Positions 29,007 through 35,056 of a stretch of DNA of 35,056 nucleotides are shown piece after piece. The stretch lies in NCBI GenBank assembly GCA_017432405.1, contig JAFRJF010000291.1, positions 1 through 35,056 on the forward strand. Direction: 5' to 3'. Origin of the DNA: Clostridia bacterium (GTDB lineage: Bacteria; Bacillota_A; Clostridia; Christensenellales; Aristaeellaceae). A program made the position numbers and the translations under genes. The notes under the pieces are model-generated. The model saw only the letters and a program-made list of their open reading frames with translations, was not told where the DNA came from and did no database searches. Positions within the stretch are counted from its first letter, which is position 1; every line of letters starts with the position of its first letter.

Positions 29007-30481
29007 TTTCGGTACTGTATGCGCCGCTGTTTACAGCGGTATATGATGAGAGCATGGAAAAGGTGCTCGGCCTGATGGATCTGTTGGCGGACGCCCATCT
29101 CATTACCGAGCTGAAGGCCAACAGCTGCACAGGAAAGCTGGCACTGTTGCGATTTTGCATGGCCTTCCTGTCGGATGCCTATCAGCTGGATAAGCTGAAT
29201 CAGCGCGCGGATTTGTTGGAAAGAGGCTGCTTTGACAAGGATTTGCTGTTGGATTATGTACATAGATGTGAACAAGCCGGAGCGTGCTTCAATTTGGACG
29301 ACGGGAAGAAACCGTTCATGCAGGCGGGATATGACGAAGCATTGGATGCAAAGGCAGAGAAGCCGGTGGCCAAGATAATGTTTGATCGACCGGGTGGGAA
29401 CAATCACATTCACCTTGATCACAGGCTGGAGGACGAACACACAGTGGATACAGCCTGTGCCTTTGAGGCGATGCTGGAAACCTACCTCTTCTGCCCCGCC
29501 GGTCTGTCCGGGCCGTCGGGCGTGAACAATACACCCCCCGTATATGTGCTGATTCATGGGAGTAACCTCTTTGAAACACTCGTATTGAACATGGTATCCT
29601 GCAAGGAGATTGGGGGCATCCCCTATGGACGTGGGGAAGTAGCGTGGAGGCGCGACGAAAACATCATTCCGGGAACAAAGACGGTGGAGATGTCGCTGCT
29701 GAAGGCATTGACCTGGCAGCCCCGCCGCCTGACGCTGTGTTGGGATGAGGACGGTATGATTCGCCGCCTGTATTTGCAAAAAGGCCTCAATTTCCAGGGC
29801 AATGGATTGTGGCTGGATCCGCATGTAATCTATCGCCAGACCAAGGACGGGACACTGGCATCCGTCAAGCCGGAGCTGGGCAGGGAACTGTGGAGGGATG
29901 CAGGCAATTTGGTCAGGGGCGCCCAGGGAATCCGCAGTACAGTGCCGCTTGAAAACATTCGCGAGTTGGTCTCAGAACAGTCGGGAGACATGGATGTTGA
30001 GATGGTTGGACTGGTGACCAACCAGGAAGCCGTGCTGGGCCGGGTGAACGAGCGCTTCAAGCTGCCGGCGGTACTGTTCGAGGACCCGGAAAAGGCCTCT
30101 GAGTTCAAGAATGCCCTGGATATCTGTGAAGCAGTGTATCGTGAGCTTGACAAGGCGGTCAAGTGGCAATTTTGCCACCCGGGGGACAAGAAAAAGCGCA
30201 GCGATGTCGCCCAACAGGCGGGAGAGGTCTTCCTGCACGCGATGCGGACGGTGTTGTTTGTCCAATATCTGCAGTGGCTGCGGGAGAACCTGAATTTCAG
30301 GGAACGCACGCGCAGGTACTTTGATGCCATATGGGCGGTGCTGAACGCGCAGGTGCTGATGGGCGTAATCGAACAGACCGGAGATGACGTGCCCTCCATC
30401 AAGCGGCAGAACGCGGTGAGGGGAAAGATCAGAAAGGAGTACCTGAGTATCAGAGAGAGGAGCTGTGGTGCGGATGAGTGA
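29003..30481 (+). CDS. cas8e: Type I-E Cascade large subunit Cas8e (Cse1/CasA)
   Basis: This 492-residue protein is the Cascade subunit that reads the PAM and recruits Cas3. It shows Cse1 features: KLALLRFCMAFLSDAY, a CFNLDDGKKPFMQAGYDE-like segment in the N-terminal domain, and SGPSGVNNTPPVYVLIHGSNLFETL in the middle. A C-terminal helix bundle contains the Arg-rich RENLNFRERTRRYFDAIWAVL. Length is typical of Cse1. It starts at a GTG overlapping the cas3 stop, with GGAGGAG (28988-28994) upstream. A promoter 133 bases upstream can make it independently of cas3. It is followed by cse2 with an eight-base overlap. Confidence 0.93.
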   Translation: MISVLYAPLFTAVYDESMEKVLGLMDLLADAHLITELKANSCTGKLALLRFCMAFLSDAYQLDKLNQRADLLERGCFDKDLLLDYVHRCEQAGACFNLDDGKKPFMQAGYDEALDAKAEKPVAKIMFDRPGGNNHIHLDHRLEDEHTVDTACAFEAMLETYLFCPAGLSGPSGVNNTPPVYVLIHGSNLFETLVLNMVSCKEIGGIPYGRGEVAWRRDENIIPGTKTVEMSLLKALTWQPRRLTLCWDEDGMIRRLYLQKGLNFQGNGLWLDPHVIYRQTKDGTLASVKPELGRELWRDAGNLVRGAQGIRSTVPLENIRELVSEQSGDMDVEMVGLVTNQEAVLGRVNERFKLPAVLFEDPEKASEFKNALDICEAVYRELDKAVKWQFCHPGDKKKRSDVAQQAGEVFLHAMRTVLFVQYLQWLRENLNFRERTRRYFDAIWAVLNAQVLMGVIEQTGDDVPSIKRQNAVRGKIRKEYLSIRERSCGADE

Positions 30482-30995
30482 TTCGAAGTGGGACCTGTCT
30501 AAATTGGATGCGGGTGAGCTGAGCGCCTTGAGGCGTTCAGCCGGAACGATGGTGGAAGGGGCAAGCATGGATGCCCTGCGGGCGTTTTACAAAGCCTGCG
30601 GCTATTGTGATCCGAAGCGCGAGGCATACTGGTTTCCAGCCGTGTGCATGGATGCGCTGTGGCGGGACACGGATGTTGTGAAGGTCAGGCCCATGGCGGA
30701 ATGCCTGAGGGCCATGATCGGGCAGGATGCCAGTGCTACCGCGAGCATGCAGCACCGAATCGACATGCTGTTGGAGACGCCGTGGGGCAGGGATGGATTT
30801 CTGTTGGGAAAGATGTTGAACCAGGTGAAGCTGTTGAAATCGAAGACGGACTTGAAACCGGATTTTCAGATGCTCGCAGATGATTTGCGCAGGTGGAATG
30901 ACACGGGGCACCGTGTACAACGGGAATGGTTGAGGATTCTGTACAACGCCAAGCCGATAACAACCGATGAGGAGGATACGAATAATGTTGATTGA
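30474..30995 (+). CDS. cse2: Type I-E Cascade small subunit Cse2 (Cas11/CasB)
   Basis: This 173-residue, mostly helical protein has DLSKLDAGELSALRRSAGT near the start and a C-terminal part with LLVGKMLNQV-like LLGKMLNQVKLLKSKTDLK and LADDLRRWNDTG, as in Cse2 proteins. Two copies normally sit in the belly of Cascade and stabilise the R-loop. The ATG at 30474 is preferred; GTG codons at 30465 and 30468 are also in frame, and GAGGAG (30457-30462) cannot decide between them. It overlaps cas8e by eight bases and the cas7e start by eleven. Confidence 0.85.
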   Translation: MSDSKWDLSKLDAGELSALRRSAGTMVEGASMDALRAFYKACGYCDPKREAYWFPAVCMDALWRDTDVVKVRPMAECLRAMIGQDASATASMQHRIDMLLETPWGRDGFLLGKMLNQVKLLKSKTDLKPDFQMLADDLRRWNDTGHRVQREWLRILYNAKPITTDEEDTNNVD

Positions 30996-32109
30996 GATTC
31001 ATATGCTAAAAAATTACCCGCCGGTGAACCTGAACCGTGATGACAGTGGCGCGCCGAAGACGTGTTTCTTTGGGGGTGTGCAGCGAGGACGCATTTCCAG
31101 CCAATGCCTGAAGCGCAGCTGGCGCATGTCGGAGTCCTTTCGCAAATTGGGCAGTGCCGGCATTCGGACCCGTCGGATGCCGGAACAGGTGGCAAAGCGC
31201 CTGATTGAACAGGGCATAGGCGAGGATTATGCAGAGCGCGCCCAACAGATGCTGACCGGCATTGTCAATAAAGAAGGCAAAGAGAAGAAGGAGGGATATA
31301 CGGAACAGATCGTCATTTATGCTCCCGAGGATATCGATACGCTGACCGATGCGGTGATGAAGGCCATCTCAGAGGATGGAGAATTTAAAAAGTTTAAGGC
31401 GCGCAAGGCCAGTGATTTCAAAAAGATGGTGGACGGTGCGGCAATGCGACCGGTCACTGCAGACATTGCGCTGTTCGGCCGCATGGTGACCTCGGATTGC
31501 TTCCGGGACGTGGATGCTTCGATCCAGGTAGCCCATGCCATATCCACCCACGCCGTCAGCCGGGAGAGCGACTATTTTACTGCAGTGGATGATTTGCTTC
31601 AGGATGGAGAAGTCGGTGCCGGCATGATGGGTGATGTGGACTTTAACAGCTGCTGCTACTATGAATATGCTGCCTTGGATACGGACCAGCTTCGGGAAAA
31701 CCTGAAGTATACCGATAACTGTGAGGAGCTGATGGACAGGCTTGTGCCCGCATTGCTTCGGACAATGATCGTCACCAATCCCTCCGGCAAGCAGAATACC
31801 TTTGCCGGCCAGGTGCTGCCCGCTCTGATCCTGGTGGAGTGCAAGCAGGACAAGATTCCCCTCAGCTATGTAAATGCCTTTGAAGACCCTGTGACCCCCT
31901 ATGGTGGCCAGGGCATTGTGACAAAGAGTGTTGCACGTCTGTCCGCACATGTAGCGGCCATGGATGCTGCCTACCAGCTGCCGGTGGCACACCGGGCATG
32001 GATGAGCCCCCTGCAGGATTTGGATGAATCCATGCATGGCGAGCGCGTGGCCTCTATGCCGGCACTGTTGGAGCGTGTAGCGGCATGGGTGAAGGAGGAT
32101 CAGCCGTGA
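30985..32109 (+). CDS. cas7e: Type I-E Cascade backbone subunit Cas7e (Cse4/CasC)
   Basis: This 374-residue protein forms the six-fold backbone that holds the crRNA. It begins MLIEIHMLKNYPPVNLNRDDSGAPKTC, the Cas7e signature, followed by FFGGVQRGRISSQCLKRSWR. Later blocks are ADIALFGRMVT, AIQVAHAISTH-like VAHAISTHAV, YYEYAALD and NAFEDPV. Length is typical. The ATG at 30985 is chosen because GAGGAG lies about nine bases before it; the ATG at 30967 overlaps that site. It overlaps cas5e by four bases. No unusual residues were seen. Confidence 0.95.
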   Translation: MLIEIHMLKNYPPVNLNRDDSGAPKTCFFGGVQRGRISSQCLKRSWRMSESFRKLGSAGIRTRRMPEQVAKRLIEQGIGEDYAERAQQMLTGIVNKEGKEKKEGYTEQIVIYAPEDIDTLTDAVMKAISEDGEFKKFKARKASDFKKMVDGAAMRPVTADIALFGRMVTSDCFRDVDASIQVAHAISTHAVSRESDYFTAVDDLLQDGEVGAGMMGDVDFNSCCYYEYAALDTDQLRENLKYTDNCEELMDRLVPALLRTMIVTNPSGKQNTFAGQVLPALILVECKQDKIPLSYVNAFEDPVTPYGGQGIVTKSVARLSAHVAAMDAAYQLPVAHRAWMSPLQDLDESMHGERVASMPALLERVAAWVKEDQP

Positions 32110-32786
32110 AGCTGCTGACGTTTTTGCTGTCTGCGCCGATGCAGAGCTGGGGCGACGATTCGCGCTGGGATCATCGCGCTACCGCCGCCATGCCCACCAA
32201 ATCGGCCATTATTGGCATGCTGGGCTGTTGCCTGGGCTATGGTCGGGGTGACGCGAGACTCAGGGAACTGAGCGAAAAGCTGCATGTCGCTGTGCGTGCG
32301 GATCGCTCGGGGAGGCCGATGTGGGATTTCCAGACGGTGCAAAATCCGGGCGGAAAGATACTCAATGCCATGGGAAAGCCCAGGGGTGAGACGATCATCA
32401 CGCCCAAGCAATATCTACAGGACGCGGCCTTCCAGGTGTTCGTCTATGGCGATGAAGCGATGTTGGACAAATGCTGCCATGCCATGCGTCACCCGCGTTG
32501 GGCGATATGCCTGGGCCGGCGATCCTGCCCGCCGGCGTTACCCGTGATTCCCTATTTGACCGAGGAATACGATACGGTCCGGGATGCCCTGGAGCGCTAT
32601 TGTGATGTACACATGGCATACTCCGGGGAATACGCAGAGGGCCAGGTTGAGGCCGTTGCCGGTGAGGTGCTGGAAGGCCAGGTCATCACCCGCATGGATG
32701 AAGTCGTTCGTGGCGACCTGAACCAGTATCAGGAGCGCGTCGTCTGTACACATGTGGTAAAAAGGAGGGCACAGGAATGTATCTGA
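32106..32786 (+). CDS. cas5e: Type I-E Cascade subunit Cas5e (CasD)
   Basis: This 226-residue RAMP protein caps the 5' handle of the crRNA. It begins MKLLTFLLSAPMQSWGDDSRWDHR, then PTKSAIIGMLGCCLGYGRGD, the Cas5e signature, with PKQYLQDAAFQVFVYG and CLGRRSCPPALPV in the middle. The start is a GTG whose TGA neighbour ends cas7e (GTGA overlap), with GGAGG (32094-32098) seven bases upstream. It overlaps cas6e by ten bases. Confidence 0.95.
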   Translation: MKLLTFLLSAPMQSWGDDSRWDHRATAAMPTKSAIIGMLGCCLGYGRGDARLRELSEKLHVAVRADRSGRPMWDFQTVQNPGGKILNAMGKPRGETIITPKQYLQDAAFQVFVYGDEAMLDKCCHAMRHPRWAICLGRRSCPPALPVIPYLTEEYDTVRDALERYCDVHMAYSGEYAEGQVEAVAGEVLEGQVITRMDEVVRGDLNQYQERVVCTHVVKRRAQECI

Positions 32787-33412
32787 GCAAGATTGTGCTG
32801 GATATTCGACACCCCAGCGTCCGCCAGGCGCTGAGGGATGTCAACGATATGCATCGGAATCTGATGGCCGGATTTGAAGCGCAATTGTCCCAAGGGACGG
32901 CTCGGGCCGATCAACAGGTGCTCTATCGCCTCTTTTCCGGGCGGGATCAGGTCTATTTGCTGGTATCCAGTCGCGAGAGGCCCAATGCGGATAAGCTGGC
33001 GGCCCGTGGTTTCCGCACGGAGCCCGCCCTTATTCGGGACATATCACCGCTGAAGGAAGTGTTCAGGGAAGGAACGTGTTTTCGGTTTGAACTGCTGGCT
33101 TCACCCTGCAAAAAGGTGGGTGGAGCGGGCAATAACAGCCGTCGCGTTTTCCTGGATACGCCCGAGGCGCGCATCGAGTGGCTCCGCAGAAAGGCGGAGC
33201 AGGGCGGTTTTGAAATAGTGTTTGTGGACGAAATGGCCAATCGCGTCGATGCCTGCGGCCATCGGGGCGCTATGATGATCAAGAATTCAGGCGCTGTGTT
33301 TTCCGGTGTGCTTCGGGTCACGAACGCAAGCGCATTCTGGAAGAGCTATACCTGCGGTATAGGACCGGGAAAAGCCTATGGTATGGGCATGCTGAATCTG
33401 TCCAAAGCATGA
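32777..33412 (+). CDS. cas6e: CRISPR RNA endonuclease Cas6e (CasE)
   Basis: This 211-residue protein cuts the CRISPR transcript at the base of each repeat hairpin and stays bound. It begins MYLSKIVLDIRHPSVRQALRD, with H26 in DMHRNLM, the position of the catalytic His in Thermus Cse3. The Gly-rich loop GIGPGKAYGMGML at the end is the RAMP RNA-binding loop. AAAGGAGGG (32761-32769) precedes the ATG. Two repeat-like hairpins begin right after its stop codon, so its own mRNA may be a substrate. Confidence 0.95.
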   Translation: MYLSKIVLDIRHPSVRQALRDVNDMHRNLMAGFEAQLSQGTARADQQVLYRLFSGRDQVYLLVSSRERPNADKLAARGFRTEPALIRDISPLKEVFREGTCFRFELLASPCKKVGGAGNNSRRVFLDTPEARIEWLRRKAEQGGFEIVFVDEMANRVDACGHRGAMMIKNSGAVFSGVLRVTNASAFWKSYTCGIGPGKAYGMGMLNLSKA

Positions 33413-33482
33413 TATCCCCGCTCTGCGGGGGTGAACCTGGAAACGGTAACAATAGCGAGCTTTCCCCACGTGAGTGGGGGCG
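33413..33482 (+). repeat. Two degenerate CRISPR-repeat-like hairpins between cas6e and cas1
   Basis: The first (about 33413-33441) has CCCCGC/GCGGGG (33416-33430) with loop TCT and then the exact GTGAACC handle of array repeats. The second (about 33461-33482) has CCCCAC/GTGGGG (33464-33479) with loop GTGA, the exact stem of array repeats, but a changed 3' flank. The stems are 48 bases apart, against 61 in the array. The stretch between reads GGAAACGGTAACAATAGCGA. GGGAGG for cas1 follows directly. Confidence 0.75.
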
Positions 33483-33495
33483 ATGGGAGGCTGTG

Positions 33496-34416
33496 ATGCC
33501 CAGAGATTTACATGAACTGTCGCGCCTTGAGGATAGCCTGAGCTATCTGTACATAGATAAGGCAATAGTGGAACGCGACGTGAATTCAATTGTCATCATG
33601 CGTGGGAATGAGAGAATACCTGTTCCGATATCTTCACTAACGGTGCTGATGCTTGGGCCAGGAACAAATCTGACTCATGCTGCAATGAAGGTGATTGCGG
33701 ATAGCGGATGTCTGGTCATATGGTGTGGCGAGGGGGCATTGAGATTTTATGGCTATGGCATGGGGGAAACCCGGTCTGCCGGGAATCTGCTCAGACAGGC
33801 GCAGTGCTGCATGGATGCACAAAAGCACATAGAAGTGGTACGACGCATGTTTGAACTTCGCTTTCCCGGAATGGATCTGTCCGGGAAGAGCCTACAGCAG
33901 ATGCGAGGCATGGAAGGTATACGGATGCGCGAAACCTATAAGCTGCAGGCAAGCAAACACGGGCTCATTTGGAAGGGGCGCAGCTATAAGCTTGAGGATT
34001 GGGATGCTTCCGATGATCTGAATAAAGCATTGTCTTCAGCGAATGCATGCCTTTACGGACTGTGCAATGCTGCAATCGTTTCTCTTGGGTATTCGCCTGG
34101 ACTGGGCTTTATCCATACCGGGAAGATGATGTCCTTTGTCTATGACATTGCCGACCTGTACAAGGCGGAGACTACCATTCCGGTGGCCTTTGACATCGTG
34201 ACGCAACCGAGAACAGAACCGATTGAACGTGAGGCGCGAATTCGATTGAGAAGGGTGTTGCGGGAAAGGCGCATACTAAAGCGCATCGCCAAGGATATTG
34301 CCTTTATGTTTGATGCGATGGCTGATGAAGACCCCAACAGAATTGATGCAGGTGAATTGTGGGATGGAGAAAACCAAACGATAGATGGCGGTATAAACCA
34401 TGGAGTAGATGTATGA
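33496..34416 (+). CDS. cas1: Type I-E CRISPR integrase Cas1
   Basis: This 306-residue protein, with Cas2, inserts new spacers at the leader end of the array. Metal ligands are E140 in QQMRGMEGIRMR, H207 in GFIHTGKMMSFVYDIAD and D220, equivalent to E141, H208 and D221 of the E. coli enzyme. The start at 33496 has GGGAGG (33485-33490) just downstream of the repeat-like hairpins; the frame is open further upstream but through those hairpins. A short acidic tail extends past the usual end. It overlaps cas2 by four bases. Confidence 0.96.
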   Translation: MPRDLHELSRLEDSLSYLYIDKAIVERDVNSIVIMRGNERIPVPISSLTVLMLGPGTNLTHAAMKVIADSGCLVIWCGEGALRFYGYGMGETRSAGNLLRQAQCCMDAQKHIEVVRRMFELRFPGMDLSGKSLQQMRGMEGIRMRETYKLQASKHGLIWKGRSYKLEDWDASDDLNKALSSANACLYGLCNAAIVSLGYSPGLGFIHTGKMMSFVYDIADLYKAETTIPVAFDIVTQPRTEPIEREARIRLRRVLRERRILKRIAKDIAFMFDAMADEDPNRIDAGELWDGENQTIDGGINHGVDV

Positions 34417-34703
34417 CAGTATTGGTTCTTGAAAACGTGTCTTCTGGTTTCCGTGGAGAAGTGACACAGTGGTTACTGGAAATAAAGACGGGCGTCTTTG
34501 TCGGCAATATATCGGCGGCAGTGAGACAACGATTATGGAAAAAGGTGAACGACAATGCAAGTGATGGTGCTGCTCTGATGATTTTCTCTGCTCCGAATGA
34601 ACAAGGGTTTGCAGTGGAAGTGTGCCATATGCCTGAGCGAAATGTGGTTGATATGGAGGGGATATACCTGATAAAAAGAATCGTTAACAGCAAGAATGAT
34701 TAA
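34413..34703 (+). CDS. cas2: Type I-E CRISPR adaptation protein Cas2
   Basis: This 96-residue protein begins MTVLVLENVSSGFRGEVTQW, the Cas2e signature, then LLEIKTGVFVGNISAAVRQRLWKKV. It forms the dimer that bridges two Cas1 dimers. The ATGA overlap with cas1 couples their translation. The stop lies only 17 bases before the first CRISPR repeat, so the leader of the array must overlap the 3' end of this gene. Confidence 0.95.
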   Translation: MTVLVLENVSSGFRGEVTQWLLEIKTGVFVGNISAAVRQRLWKKVNDNASDGAALMIFSAPNEQGFAVEVCHMPERNVVDMEGIYLIKRIVNSKND

Positions 34704-34720
34704 TTATTTGTAATTTTAGT

Positions 34721-35056
34721 ATTGTCCCCACGCATGTGGGGGTGAACCGGCCCACGCGGTGATTCGCCACCGCTCCAGCGAATTGTCCCCACGCATGTGG
34801 GGGTGAACCGCCCTGGAGAGCGCCGTCGGCTCCTGCGAGGAGATTGTCCCCACGCATGTGGGGGTGAACCGAATCCTCGGTTGTGGAGCCATGCGCAAAT
34901 CCTATTGTCCCCACGCATGTGGGGGTGAACCGCCGACATACACGCCATAGTCCCAGCGCGTATGATTGTCCCCACGCATGTGGGGGTGAACCGTGTAAAG
35001 ATATAGCAAAGTCTCCCCCCTAAAGATTGTCCCCACGCATGTGGGGGTGAACCGGC
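34721..35056 (+). CRISPR. Type I-E CRISPR array, leader end, cut by the window edge
   Basis: Six identical 29-base repeats begin at 34721, 34782, 34843, 34904, 34965 and 35026, an exact 61-base period, with five 32-base spacers. Each repeat begins ATTGTCCCCACGC, has the stem CCCCAC/GTGGGG around GCAT, and ends GGGTGAACCG, the usual type I-E form with an eight-base GTGAACCG handle. Spacers lie at 34750-34781, 34811-34842, 34872-34903, 34933-34964 and 34994-35025; four are GC-rich and the last AT-rich. The array goes on beyond 35056. Orientation matches the cas operon. Confidence 0.98.

Noticed and set aside
34684..34975. Minus-strand frames across the CRISPR array with repeated HMRGDN or SPPHAWGQ
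   Set aside because: They are translations of the repeats, not proteins.

Overview
The window looks like a GC-rich, Gram-positive gut or rumen anaerobe of the Clostridia (Bacillota), possibly near Christensenellales. The reasons are strong AGGAGG ribosome binding sites, perfect TTGACA/TATAAT-type promoters, CUT1 sugar transport without its own ATPase gene, several small secreted proteins with AxA signal peptides, and a cysteine phytase close to the Selenomonas type. The lineage is an inference from style, not from a marker gene.

Layout. (1) 0.4-9.0 kb: a carbohydrate locus with a DUF2264 protein, a GH88 unsaturated glucuronyl hydrolase, a CUT1 ABC importer (binding protein plus two permeases) and a YicI-like GH31 alpha-xylosidase. 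(2) 9.0-14.0 kb: an amino-sugar operon glmS, a left-handed beta-helix protein, nagB and glmM, read from one consensus promoter. (3) 14.0-16.7 kb: sulfur amino acid synthesis, with an O-acetylhomoserine sulfhydrylase behind a possible Cys-containing leader peptide, then cysK behind a MITE-like repeat element. (4) 16.8-20.9 kb: a decayed clostripain-like protease, a small membrane protein on the minus strand, an SH3b protein of unknown function, a secreted cysteine phytase and an Asp-rich two-domain secreted protein. (5) 21.0-23.9 kb: a copper operon with csoR and its operators, then copA running in frame into a copZ that has its own ribosome binding site. (6) 24.0-24.3 kb: a compact type I toxin-antitoxin module (26-residue hydrophobic toxin on minus, small antisense RNA on plus). 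(7) 24.5-26.1 kb: a zinc-ribbon membrane protein and a convergent secreted protein. (8) 26.4-35.1 kb: a complete type I-E CRISPR-Cas operon (cas3-cas8e-cse2-cas7e-cas5e-cas6e-cas1-cas2) and the start of its array, which runs off the right edge. The cas genes are visibly AT-richer than the rest, which suggests acquisition.

Most unusual points: two repeat-like hairpins sit between cas6e and cas1, inside the cas operon; an exact TTGACA-N17-TATAAT promoter lies inside the 3' end of cas3; a small palindromic repeat family has inserted in frame, in the same reading frame, into two glycosidase genes; the copA/copZ gene can give both a fused and a free chaperone; and a type I toxin-antitoxin pair falls below the usual gene-calling size.
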